The notes beneath the pieces are model-generated. The model worked only from the letters and a program-made list of their open reading frames with translations, did no database searches and was not told the origin of the DNA. This document shows, piece after piece, positions 15,073 through 25,277 of a stretch of 64,000 bases of DNA. Made by a program: the position numbers and the translations under genes. Location of the stretch: assembly GCA_021495925.1 (NCBI GenBank), contig JAKEKT010000139.1, positions 1-64,000 on the forward strand, in the 5' to 3' direction. Within the stretch, counting starts at the first letter, position 1; the number at the start of each line of letters is the position of its first letter. This stretch comes from Diplodia intermedia. Its lineage: Eukaryota; Ascomycota; Dothideomycetes; Botryosphaeriales; Botryosphaeriaceae.

Positions 15073-15913
15073 TGTGAAGAACCGATGGGGTGCAGTGTAG
15101 GTCGCAACGAGGAAGGGGAGGCGCAGGATAGAAATAGTGAATCAAGTGGAGCTCTTCGCAAGTTGCATAGTTCGAGCGTGTGTACTCGTACGAGGAGCAT
15201 TGAGAAGCTATGACCAACGATGACGGCATTATCATGTATGCCGGCTCACCCGATTCGGGCAACAGCTGTGGTTGGCGTGAGAAAACAAAGAAGCGGCGCG
15301 CGGTTTTCCTGGAAGCTGCATGGAGCTTGACGATTGTGCGGGTCCGGAAGTCGGCCACGCAGCGTAGGGCTGATGGAAAGAGCCGCAGAATGCCGGTGAT
15401 GATCGCAACTCAGGCGCTGGTGACGTCGGCGAGCGAACGAGTCTGGGCCTGGAAGGCACGGGGAACGGCGTGTCCGGCTTGCCGCGTTGGCGAGTTCCGC
15501 GCCGGGTCGCATGCTTAGTCCGTAGCCTGAATGTAGCCCTGCCATGCCTCGCCCAGCTTCCCTCCGCCGCCACTAGGCATGAGACGTGGGGTGAGCGCGC
15601 GCGAGCGGCCGGTATAAGACGAAGTTTGGAAAGCGCCGGCTCTCTGCTTGTCGCTCGACGCCTGTTGCTCTGTCTTCCATCGCATTGCTTGCAATTGTCC
15701 CTGCGTGCCTTCGCATCTGTTGCCCCGCGTCGCCCGGAGCCATCGACGATTGGGCCCCACTCCCTGCGGCGAAGCTCATTACCAACCCGCCATCCGCCCC
15801 AGACAAAGCCTACCGAGCCTCTGGTCAGCCAACTTTCCCCCACCATCACTGCTTTTTACCTTCTAATTGCCGCAAAGGAACCCGACAATTGGAATTCAAG
15901 CAATTTGCCCACC
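15073..15913. promoter_or_regulatory. shared phosphoketolase/acetate kinase upstream region
   Basis: There are 841 bp between the two divergent start codons. It holds the palindrome CCCGATTCGGG at 15249-15259, which contains CCG-N3-CGG, a half-site layout used by Zn2Cys6 regulators. A TATAAG element lies at 15613-15618 on the acetate kinase side. The frames that cross the region do not look like proteins. Co-regulation of the pair through this region is inference. Confidence 0.5.
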
Positions 15914-17347
15914 ATGACCAAAATCATCCTCTCCGCGAATGCGGGCTCTTCCTCGGTCAAGGTGTCTGTTTACGCCTCTAACGGCAATCCTGACGAACTG
16001 AAGCAGCTTGCTGAGGTCTCCATCTCTGGCCTGACCGCACCCCCAGCCAAGCTGACATACGAGCGCGGCGATCAAAAAATCAAAAACAAAGAGCTCGACG
16101 GCGCAAAGTCCCAGGAAGAGGCCTTCAAGTACATCATCGAGCACCTGTTGAAGGACGAAGGTCTTTCCGAGTTGAAGCACAGGGAGGATGTTGAGTTCGT
16201 CTGCCATCGTGTGGTCCACGGCGGTGACTATCCCAAGGCTCAGGTCATCGACGACAACATCTACCATCATATCGAGAGACTGTCCGATCTGGCGCCCCTG
16301 TAAGTCATCATTCTTCAATCCCCATTCCTTTATTTTCCTCGTTCGTGTTCTCATCTCCTTGGCCTACCGTGCGATACTGTAGTGTTGACCATGACAACCA
16401 GGCACAACGCCGGAGCCCTCACCATCATCCGGACAGTAGGCAAGGAGCTCCCGGGCTCCACAAACGTCGCATATTTCGACTCGGCCTTCCATTCCACCAT
16501 CCCCGAGGTAAGCCCCAATCACCACCACTCGCCGGACCTACCTAGTCTCTGACCCTTCCTCCCCAACCAGCACATCCGCACCTACCCCATCGACCAAGGC
16601 ATCGCCAAGCACAACAAGCTGCGCAAGTACGGCTTCCACGGCATCTCGTACCACTTCATCTCGCGCGCCGTCGCGCAGCACCTCTCCAAGCCGCTCTCCT
16701 CGCTCAACATCATCGCGCTGCACCTGGGCAGCGGCGCGTCGGCCTGCGTCATCAGGGCCGGGCGGTCCTGGGACACGACCATGGGGCTGACGCCGCTGGC
16801 GGGGCTCCCCGGCGCCACGCGCAGCGGCAGCATCGACCCGTCGCTCGTCTTCCACTACACGCACGAGGCGGGCATGCCGAGCCGCAGCAGCACCCGGGAG
16901 ATGCACATCACCCAGGCCGAGGAGATCCTCAACAAGCGCAGCGGCTGGGCCGCGCTGACGGGCACCACCGACTTCGGCCGCATCTCCGCCAGCGACGCCC
17001 CCGAGTGCCGGCTGGCCTTCGACATCTTCGCCGACCGCATCCTCGGCTACGTCGGCTCGTACTACCTCAAGCTCGAGGGCGACGTCGACGCGCTCGTCTT
17101 CGCCGGCGGCATCGGCGAGAAGGGCGCGCGGCTGCGGGAGCGCATCGTCCAGGGCGCCAGGTGCCTGGGCTTCGCGCTGGACGGCGGGAAGAACGAGAAG
17201 GCTGCCGGTGCCGAGGGCGTCGTGACGGATGTGGGCGCGGCCGACTCGAGGCACCGGGTCTTGGTTTGCCGTACGGATGAGCAGTTGCAGATGGCGAGGA
17301 GTTGCACCGAGGATGCGGACAAGTTCCGTAGTCAGAGTAAGAAGTGA
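15914..17347 (+). CDS. acetate kinase
   Basis: The enzyme converts acetyl phosphate and ADP to acetate and ATP (reversible). Exons 15914-16299, 16402-16507 and 16571-17347 encode 422 residues, matching fungal acetate kinases. The start is fixed by the N-terminal phosphate-binding strand KIILSANAGSSSVKVSVY, with N9 in NAGSSS. Later motifs are CHRVVHGG (substrate-binding Arg), YFDSAFHSTIP (catalytic Asp), FHGISYHF, LHLGSGASAC, GLTPLAGLPGATRSGSIDP and FAGGIGEKGARLRE. These are the ASKHA-fold motifs of the family. The neighbouring divergent phosphoketolase supplies acetyl phosphate, so together they form the Xfp-Ack shunt known in fungi. Confidence 0.97.
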
Positions 17348-17879
17348 AGGTGAGCGAGGAGATTGGCGGTGTTTGTTTTTGGTTTCTCCGATGGTATAGC
17401 AAGGGCGCTTTTCTTAATTCTGTCCTTTGGTATGTTAAGGAGGTATTACACGGTGCTTCTTGATTGTACTGCTCTTTCCGTTAGTATGATTCATGCTCAG
17501 TAAAAATACTAAACATGCAGAGGTTCCTTAAATTCCGTATTGCTCTCTTCAAATACATTAACAATCGTCTTTGTAGAAACCATAGAGACATCTGTGCAGG
17601 TGAAGGTAAGAAGATGCTGCAGTGGTCGCCACATGGTCGTCGTGACGAAGGTAGTCCCGTTAGTGGGTTTTTGCCGATCATCCGGCGGATTTCTCCCACT
17701 CTTGCTCCTCGGTGGGGGCGCTGATAAAGACCTCCGCATTACGCCATGACCTAGCCGTCCGTTGATACCCATTGCCGAGGAGTCAAAGCTCTCCAAACCA
17801 TTCCAGTTGAGGAACTCAAAAAGCTGCGCAGTCGAAAGGAGACAGTGAAGTTAGAACGCTTCGAGGTACCTTTTCCAGC
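17348..17879. other. intergenic region
   Basis: These 532 bp lie between acetate kinase and the amidotransferase gene. They must hold the acetate kinase 3' UTR and the next promoter. No coding frame or recognisable site was found. Confidence 0.4.
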
Positions 17880-18705
17880 ATGCCGCACAAAGCTGATTCG
17901 AAGCTCCGCATCGCGGTGCTGATCAACATGCTTCAACACAAACCTGAGACGAGAGACTCGTACATCACGACAATCACGGCAGTCAGGCCGGAGTCGGTCA
18001 TTGACTTCTACGATCCGATAGACAGCCAGAGCTATCCCGATGTCGACAAATACGATTTGGTGGTGCTGAGCGGAGGCACAGCTGACATCAATGCGCCTGA
18101 TCCATGGGTGCTTCAAGAGTTGGATTTCATCAGGACTGTCGTTGCGTCTTCGAATGTCAAGCTTGTTGGGATATGCTGGGGCCATCAAGCAATCCATGTC
18201 GCGCTCGGAGGGAAGCTGATTGTGATGGAAAAGGGACCTGAGGTAAGTCTGTGGAATATTAGACCCTGCGGCAGCGTCAATGTTAATGAAGTCAGCTCGG
18301 TGTTACTGCATTGAGCTTGACCGAAGAAGGCTCGGATTTTTTCGACTTCGCCAAAGGGAGGGCTCAAGTGGTAAGTCTGGCGAGGTCGTGATGCCATGCG
18401 GCGGTGCTGATTCACCGTAGAACATCCACGAGTTCCACAGGCGCGAACTTGCCGAGAATGCCGCAGGATTCGTGCCGCTGGCAGAGAACAGGCAGATCTT
18501 CAAGTCTCCGGACAACAGAATCTTGACGTTTCAGGGCCACCCGGAAATGAGCGCGAAGCTGGCACAAGCGGCACTGGCGGATGCACCTGCGTACACGCAA
18601 ATGTTCTCTGCTGAGCAACTGTCGGGAATATCGCAGAGAATGGAGAGGGACCATGATGGCGTGGCTGTCTTTGAGCGGGTGCTTCGCTGGGTTGACGAGA
18701 AATGA
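17880..18705 (+). CDS. class I glutamine amidotransferase-like protein
   Basis: This is a stand-alone GATase1 domain of the GMP-synthase-subunit-like type, 240 residues. Exons are 17880-18242, 18296-18370 and 18421-18705. The nucleophile elbow GICWGHQ places the catalytic Cys at residue 99. The FQGHPE segment supplies His186 and Glu188, so the triad is complete. SGGTADI forms the oxyanion-side loop. Fungal proteins of this type (yeast YLR126C-like) have no firmly assigned acceptor substrate, and there is no synthetase domain fused here. It lies downstream of acetate kinase on the same strand, but 532 bp apart, so it is not necessarily connected. Confidence 0.9.
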
Positions 18706-19064
18706 GAACGGGAACCCAGCGGCGAGGCCTTGTGATCGACCGAATTGCGGCCTCGGGCTAACGGAAAGTGTCCATGTCCAAGGGAACTGATGCTGGCAAT
18801 GACAGTGAGACGGCTCTCTTCGTGCGCAGTGTGCATCCGTGAGTGACAGGCCAAATATCGTGATTGGACGTGATCGAGTTGGCGGGGGTGATGTCGAGGG
18901 CGAAGTCGGGACGGCGCCCGAAATCAGCGGGACGTCATCCGGGAGAGCTCGGGCGAAGCTCCCGTCCCACACCGTGCATAGCTGCTCTAAAGCACCATGA
19001 TCATGTCGTCTGCACACATCCCTCCAGACCACCGCCGCCCTACTCTCCTCCACTAGCCATCGCC
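18706..19064. other. intergenic region
   Basis: These are 359 bp of spacer, presumably the 3' UTR of the amidotransferase gene and the promoter of the GlcG-like gene. Nothing specific was seen. Confidence 0.4.
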
Positions 19065-19529
19065 ATGCCGGTCACACTCTCCGTTCCCACCCTGACGCTC
19101 AGCGCCGCCCAGGCCGCCGCGCGCGCCTGCGAAGCCAAGGCCAAGGAAATCGGCGTGCCCATGAACATTGCCGTCGTCGACTCCGGCCTCCACCTCCTGC
19201 AGTTCTCCCGCATGGACGGCGCAAAGCTCACCTCCATCGACATCGCTATCAACAAGGCATTTACCGCGTCCGGCCATCGCGTGCCCACCTCGGCCTACAA
19301 GGACGCCGTGTGGCCCGGCGGCGCTGCGTTCGGTATCAACAACTCCAACGGCGGAAAGTTCACCACAATCGGCGGAGGTGTGCCGGTCAAGGGTCCGAAT
19401 GGAGAAATCCTGGGTGCGATTGGTTGCAGCACTGGCACCCCCGCCCAAGACGAGGTGGTCGCGAAGGCGGGCATCGAGGCTCTGGAGAAGTTGGTGAAGG
19501 ACGAGGGCAAGTTGAAGGCAAAGCTGTAA
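19065..19529 (+). CDS. GlcG/HbpS (DUF336) family protein
   Basis: An intronless gene encodes 154 residues, about the usual length of the family. The segments NIAVVDSGLHLLQFSRMDGA, AFTASGHRVPT and GGGVPVK..GEILGAIGCSTG are typical of the GlcG/HbpS fold. Some bacterial members bind haem (HbpS), and others lie in glycolate operons (GlcG). In fungi the role is uncertain. The start ATG is the first in frame after a CT-rich leader, and it opens directly into the domain, so no targeting signal is present. Confidence 0.88.
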   Translation: MPVTLSVPTLTLSAAQAAARACEAKAKEIGVPMNIAVVDSGLHLLQFSRMDGAKLTSIDIAINKAFTASGHRVPTSAYKDAVWPGGAAFGINNSNGGKFTTIGGGVPVKGPNGEILGAIGCSTGTPAQDEVVAKAGIEALEKLVKDEGKLKAKL

Positions 19530-19661
19530 GCAGCAGATGAATAAATGGCTTTTATTCCGAGGATTGCGCCTATAGACTCAATTTGCTACCGCATTGTGAA
19601 ACTTGCTCCGCCTCATGGCTCGCTCCTGTTCAGAACTCCGTCGGGGCAGAGAACCCTGTGT

Positions 19662-21102
19662 CTACTGCATCTGCACGCGGATCTCCGTGTTGGCCTTCTT
19701 GAGCCTCTCCACGTATTCGTCACCCAGCGTGGCGGGCGTCAGAATGCCACCACCGAGCTTCTTTGCCTCGGTCTCACCTCCGCGCAGAATCACCATGGCT
19801 GCTTCGGCCATTGCCAAGCCGGTGAAGTAATACATCCCACCGTTGAACCTGAACTCGGCGATAGCACGCTCTCCCCTAGAGCTGTCTGCGGTGCCTATCG
19901 CTTTGTGGTACAGGTAGTCGTTTTTGGTCGACCTAATACTTGTTAGCTTGTGAGTGACGACCAGCCGCCGGGCTACTTACTCCCTCTCCGGGCCGTCGCC
20001 AGGCTGATAAACAAGCTTCTTCGCAATCCACCTGACTGGAGGTAAGGCAAGGAGCACCATGCCGAGCACCATGCCAAAGTGCACCAGAGCTCCACTCAAG
20101 GTGCTCTTGGTGGGCATGTGCTCGTTGAACGAGAATTTGGGGCCATAGAGCTTGCCGCCATCCAGCAAACCCCAGCTGCGGTACACGATGGCACCATCGA
20201 CTTTGGCTCCGATCCAATCGGTGAGAAAGCCAAGGTCCTTGTCCTGGCGTACGCCCAAGATCGTGGACACGAGACCCTGGGAAGATGGCTGCGACTGAGG
20301 CTGGACGGGTGAAAGGGCGAAAGGCTTCAAGGACTTGCCAATCTGCGCCAAGCTGTAATGATCGAAGAGAGACATCATGGTCAGAAGCGTGCCACCGGAT
20401 GGTTTGCCATTCAATTCGGCGGCGTCCAGGACCTCAGCCGTTCCAAGTCCCAAAGTCTGGCGAATGTGCGTGGCCACGACGTACGCGATGATGTCGGCAG
20501 GAACACTATCCACACCAGATTGGGGAATCATCTGTAGCCCAAGTCAATCGTCTGCTTCGCCTCGATTTCCAACACCGAATAACCTACGATTGCTCCGTTG
20601 GCTTTTGCCACGTCATGGTATTTGTTGATCATCTCGTGGACCCAGGGTGCCTCGCCCGTGCTGGCACACTTAGCAGAGTGCCCGCAGAAATTGTCTGAGA
20701 CACTCACCTGTCGACGTAGTGGGTGCCGTGCTTAGCACATGCCTCAACTACCGGCGTACCATACTTCATGAATGGTCCGACCGTAGAGATGACGAGACGA
20801 GTGCTCTGCACGAGTTGATCGAGCTCCTCTCCCTTCAGCTCAAGCACTTTGATATCTTCACACTGACGTTAGAGATGTACAGGAGGAACGATGTCAATTG
20901 GGAGGCTACCAGGTTGAGGCCTGTCGGGATTCAGCTTCTTCAGGTCGTCGGCAACATTGGCGAGCTTCTTCTCGTTGCGTCCAGCAATTGCCCACTTCAG
21001 ATCGGTGGGCAGGCTGGTAGTGATGTGCTCTGCGGTGAGCTTGCCAGTGTAGCCCGTGGCTCCGAGGAGCACTAGCTCGTACTGCCGAGAAGTATTGGAC
21101 AT
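19662..21102 (-). CDS. saccharopine dehydrogenase-like oxidoreductase (SCCPDH/trans-enoyl reductase type)
   Basis: This is a Rossmann-fold membrane-associated oxidoreductase, 411 residues. Exons are 20910-21102, 20708-20855, 20588-20660, 19981-20531 and 19662-19932, and all phases agree. The N-terminus has LVLLGATGYTGKL, the NAD(P)-binding loop. STVGPFMKYG and ACAKHGTHYVD are conserved in SCCPDH-type proteins and in mycobacterial trans-acting enoyl reductases. A hydrophobic segment (HFGMVLGMVLLALPPVRW) near residues 285-305 suggests membrane attachment. It is not the lysine-pathway enzyme. The natural substrate is unknown. It is head-to-head with eL43. Confidence 0.9.
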
Positions 21103-21752
21103 CGTGAGGCTAACAGCAGTCAATTCGCTGAGTAGGAGGTGGAGTGTTTGCAGAAGGTGTTGGAGAGGTCAAAGAAGTGAGCTCGCCACGAAGACCTGGT
21201 CTGTGACCTCGGAGAAGCGCACCGAAGCGGTGGAATTGAGCCGGTGCTGAAGACGAAGTGCGGGTGGTCACACGAGAGAAAGCAATCAAGAGCACGCAAT
21301 GAGGGGTCTAGAGCCGATATCCTATCAATTCGGGGTAGCAGTTGTACTGTGCGAAAAGCAGGTGCGGCATAACCAGAAAACGGGAGACGGGGCTAGGCTG
21401 GCGACGGCCGGTAACGTCATAGTAGCAACATCGCGACATTTCTCTTTCGTGAGCAGTATGAACGGGCCAAAACGACACGGATAGAATCAGTTTCGGTTCC
21501 CGAGAGCGTGGAGATGGTTATGACCAGTTCTCGCAAGACGCATGACGGTGCCAGCATGCTGGAGAGCTACATGTAAGCAGATGGCGAAGGTGCTGACTGA
21601 TTGGCGCTAATCCGTGTTAGGTACTAGCGGCTCGCGACGGCTTGGCGGCCACAACCGGGCTTGCGAAATGCGCGCCTCGCCAAAATCTCTCGTCAAGGAC
21701 GACTTGCAGACCACACCTTCGACCTCTCCACCCTCACACACCATCCGACAAG
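21103..21752. promoter_or_regulatory. shared upstream region of the SCCPDH-like gene and eL43
   Basis: These 650 bp separate two divergent start codons. The stretch must contain a strong ribosomal-protein promoter. I could not mark specific sites with confidence. Confidence 0.4.
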
Positions 21753-22286
21753 ATGACGAAGCGCACCAAGAGTACGTTCATTTCCCTAATCCTCCTCGAT
21801 TTTTGCAGTCGCTAATCCTGTTGCAGAGGTCGGCATCACCGGCAAGGTCAGTTCCTCCGTTCTCGAACGCAGGTACCCCAAATGCTGAATGAAGTCCAGT
21901 ACGGCACCCGCTACGGTGCTTCCCTGCGTAAGCAGGTGAAGAAGGTAAGCGCGCAATTGCACGTCTCAAGGCATAGGCTTGGAGCTGACAATGTTGCAGA
22001 TGGAAATCACCCAGCACGCCCGTTACACCTGCACCTTCTGCGGCAAGACCACCGTCAAGCGCCACTCTGTCGGTATCTGGAACTGCAACGCATGCAAGAA
22101 GACCATCGCTGGTGGTGCCTACACCGTCGCGTAAGTTTCGGCGGACAATATCCTGCACCGGACGTGCATGGACATGCGTAGGGGGGGCATTTTGAGTGCA
22201 GAAGCTGACCGCCATGAACCAGTACCCCCGCCGCTGCCGCTACGAGGTCGACGATCCGCCGTCTGAGGGAGATTGCTGAGGTGTAA
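21753..22286 (+). CDS. RPL43: 60S ribosomal protein eL43 (L37a/L43)
   Basis: This is a zinc-binding protein of the large subunit. Five exons (21753-21771, 21827-21846, 21900-21944, 22000-22130, 22223-22286) give 92 residues, the exact family length. The protein begins MTKRTKKVGITGKYGTRYG and carries a C4 zinc ribbon, with CTFC and CNAC flanking the KRHSVGIWN segment. It ends RRLREIAEV. The second exon is only 20 nt. The high intron number for such a short gene is typical of ribosomal protein genes in filamentous fungi. Confidence 0.98.
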
Positions 22287-23147
22287 GGGACTGGGTTTGC
22301 GAAAAAATTACGACACGGTGTCTGGGTCTTTTCTCTTTGTCTAGGGTTCCGGTCATCACACGGCATGCGGCGACAACCAAGTCGATAGAACCCCAAAATT
22401 ACGACCGAATCTCAAACGGATCGGGACGAATTCAAAGAATGGAAGAACAACCCTGCCACCGAATTTTTAGGATGTGCTAAGAAAGGCTTGCTGTGCTCCC
22501 GCCGCCGCCGACGTCCTTTTGATGGCCGCACTGCGCCTGAGTCTTCCCCTTTCCACGCTCGTGTCAGTTGTGGCCGAAAAATCGGCTGACAGACGCCTTG
22601 TCTACGGATCCGCCAAGGAGATTCGCACTGGCGACGATCGTATTGGAGCCATGGCCGCAGTAGTAATGTCGGATCGCTTCTCGAAATGGCCGGGGCGCTA
22701 AATGACGCTCGGCGCGCAAACCAGGGCGGTAAGGCTGCAAGGCGGTAAAACTTAGGCAGCTGGAACACAGCTATGCACCGTGAAGGGCGTGGCGCTCGAC
22801 GGGCGTCACTGTCGTTGTCAGAGAGCCATTTTGCAGGTGCGCTTGTGATCGCCAGGTCTCGCCCTTTCCTTTCCCACACCACCTCAAACGTCACAAGCGC
22901 GATAGGTAATCTTGCAGACAGCTCCTCGTGCAGCTGGCGTTCGTCTTTTGGCCAACTGCACGTGTTCTGACTGGCCGTCGCGCCCGCCTAATTCGGCTAG
23001 GGCCGTCTTAGCGTCATTCATAATCCCCGCTGCGCCGGCTCAGACCTCTCGACCTCTTCTATTTAAACCTCTAGACAAAGCCGCCGACCTTGATGCTCGC
23101 ACGCTGTTTTCCTCTCACCTGCGCTCTCCCATCTCTCTCTTGCCCCC
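22287..23147. promoter_or_regulatory. intergenic region upstream of the RING-PHD gene
   Basis: These 861 bp hold no supported gene. A TATA-like element, TATTTAAA, lies at 23060-23067, about 80 bp before the ATG at 23148, followed by a CT-rich leader. Both fit a core promoter for the RING-PHD gene. Confidence 0.5.
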
Positions 23148-25277
23148 ATGGCCGAGACGTGCATTGTCTGTCTCGGCGACCTGCTCTCTGACCTCTCCGA
23201 GCCGCCACCGACCGAGGAACAAGCTCCGCCTGTCGCAGATGGCTCGCTTCAAGCTACGCACCTGAGCACCGAAGCTACCCTCCAGCAAGACAAGCCGCCA
23301 CAACCCGCCACTTCCGACGATGAGCCTCCGCCCGAGGATGAAATCATCGCACATCTCCTACCGTGCGGACACAACCTACACAACGAGTGTTTGAAGCCAT
23401 GGGTGGAGCGCGCGAACAGCTGCCCCATTTGCCGCGCGAGCTTCAACGAGGTTCAGCTGTTGGCTAAAATAGGAGGTAAGTGGACAACCGTTGGAGGAAC
23501 ACACCGGCCAGTCTGGCAGGACAACGAACTGGTTCGACCGACAGTGACCTACGAGTCAACCTATCCACTTTCGCAGTTCATGTCCGTGGGTCTTTCCAGC
23601 GTTCTTGTGTCAACCCCGATGTCTTGTTTTCCCCCAGAAGGCTTCGTGCTGACGCTGCGCTCGACAGGTCGAGTTGTTTCTTCCTATGGAGTCGAAGACA
23701 AGCAACAAGTCGCTGAGCTGGACCCGACTATGGTCGTCGACGAGGACTTGCTCGAGCCTTCCTTCGAACCCTGCATGGTATGCGACGACTTTGGAGACGA
23801 GGAGCAGCTGATGCTGTGTGACTTCTGCGACCGGCCTTGCCATGTCTTTTGCGCTGGTCTGGATGAGGTGCCTGCAGGCGAATGGTACTGCCAGCAGTGC
23901 ATGGAAAACCCGTTCGCGCTGGGGGAGCGGGAACGCGAGCGGCAGCACAACCGCTCCGCTGTCACCTCCCGGCTGACGCGGCGGGAACGCGCAATTCGCT
24001 CCAGCAGGAGGAGGGCCGATTCATGGGCCCGCGTCTGGCAAGAGGTCAACCGTCGGACAGGCATTGACCTTGACTTTCCTTTCGACGACGACATTTCCAA
24101 TCAGGCACGCATTGAAGCTCAACGCCGAGAGATTGATGCCTATCAGGCAAGGGTTCGGGCAGCAGAGCGTCAAGGAAATGCGGCCCGGTTCCGGCAACAT
24201 GCTGCTGCTCTCCTGGCACCTGGACGTGTACGGCCCGATCCTCCAGCACCTGAGTCACAGGATGAACTTCGTGCTTGGAATGCATTTGAGAAGGCTAGAG
24301 AAGTCGCTACCCCAGCCAACAGGAGAAAGCGGAATTCTCCGTCCGGATCCCCGAGCGAGCCCCAGCCTGAGCCGGAACGAGCTCTCAAGCGCCCTTGCAC
24401 CCGCCGTGCAACTGCGACGGCACTACCGGGCTCCGCCAATAACGGCGAATCATCATCTGCAGCTGGCGGCGGCGCTACAACCGCCGCTGTCACCGCCTCC
24501 GCGCCTGCATCCGCGCCTGCTCGCCCTGGCTCCAAAGGTGCTGCGGACAATTCGGGATCCAATTTCCTACAGTCACTTTTGAAAGAAGTCGAGACTTCGA
24601 CGCCAGCGGCCGATCCTGCGCCCACGAGGCGACAAAATGCAGCAAACCGTGCGCCTGAGCCGTCGTCACCCCCTCAAATGTCTTCACCCGTTGGCTCGCC
24701 TCTCGGCTCGGGAGTAATAACCCCTCGCGCCATGACCCCGCCGCCCCTGACGCTAGCGCGACCGTCGTCTCCCTTGCTGTCTTCGACTATTACACCAATC
24801 TTCCCTTCGGCGCCACGATTTGCGCCATACTCGCCTGCCGAAGATAACCGGTTTGTGCACGAGTACAACGAAAACGCTGGCGAAAGGCAGCCTAGGAAGC
24901 GGCGAGGTTCGCAACAGTCGGTTCTCGCGAGCCCTCCTCGATCCAAGGACGCATCGCCGACCCGTGCCAACATGTCGTATTCCACCAAGGCTGAGATCCA
25001 GCGTATGGTGAAAGCTGCTCTGAAGCCCCTCTACTTGAAAAGTGAAGTCAGCAAAGACGAGTATACGGATATTAATATGAACATATCGAGGAGGATGTAC
25101 GAGAAGGTCGGTGATGCCACCAGCCTTGCGGACCAGGGTACGAGGGAGAAGTGGCAGCAGGTTGCTTCTGAGGAGGTAGATAGGGCTGTGAAGGCATTGA
25201 AGCCAGATGGTCTGTCACCGAGGGCGGAGAGTTCTACAAGCGGCGAAGGCGTTTCACTGGTTAACGGATCCTCTTAA
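23148..25277 (+). CDS. RING-H2 and PHD finger protein (Asr1/PHRF1-like)
   Basis: This is a putative E3 ubiquitin ligase with a histone or Pol II reader role. The inferred exons 23148-23475 and 23668-25277 give 645 residues. The RING-H2 residues are C5, C8, C73, H75, H78, C81, C92 and C95, with a long acidic/Pro-rich loop between the first pair and CGH. After the intron comes a C4HC3 PHD finger (CMVCDDF, LMLCDFCDRPCHVFCAG, GEWYCQQC). Next are a basic helical region, a disordered Ser/Pro-rich section and a C-terminal helical segment near MSYSTKAEIQRMVKAAL that resembles a Pol II CTD-binding domain. Yeast Asr1 has the same RING-PHD order. The 192-nt intron is stop-free and in frame; if retained it would insert 64 residues. 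Confidence 0.85.
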   Translation: MAETCIVCLGDLLSDLSEPPPTEEQAPPVADGSLQATHLSTEATLQQDKPPQPATSDDEPPPEDEIIAHLLPCGHNLHNECLKPWVERANSCPICRASFNEVQLLAKIGGKWTTVGGTHRPVWQDNELVRPTVTYESTYPLSQFMSVGLSSVLVSTPMSCFPPEGFVLTLRSTGRVVSSYGVEDKQQVAELDPTMVVDEDLLEPSFEPCMVCDDFGDEEQLMLCDFCDRPCHVFCAGLDEVPAGEWYCQQCMENPFALGERERERQHNRSAVTSRLTRRERAIRSSRRRADSWARVWQEVNRRTGIDLDFPFDDDISNQARIEAQRREIDAYQARVRAAERQGNAARFRQHAAALLAPGRVRPDPPAPESQDELRAWNAFEKAREVATPANRRKRNSPSGSPSEPQPEPERALKRPCTRRATATALPGSANNGESSSAAGGGATTAAVTASAPASAPARPGSKGAADNSGSNFLQSLLKEVETSTPAADPAPTRRQNAANRAPEPSSPPQMSSPVGSPLGSGVITPRAMTPPPLTLARPSSPLLSSTITPIFPSAPRFAPYSPAEDNRFVHEYNENAGERQPRKRRGSQQSVLASPPRSKDASPTRANMSYSTKAEIQRMVKAALKPLYLKSEVSKDEYTDINMNISRRMYEKVGDATSLADQGTREKWQQVASEEVDRAVKALKPDGLSPRAESSTSGEGVSLVNGSS

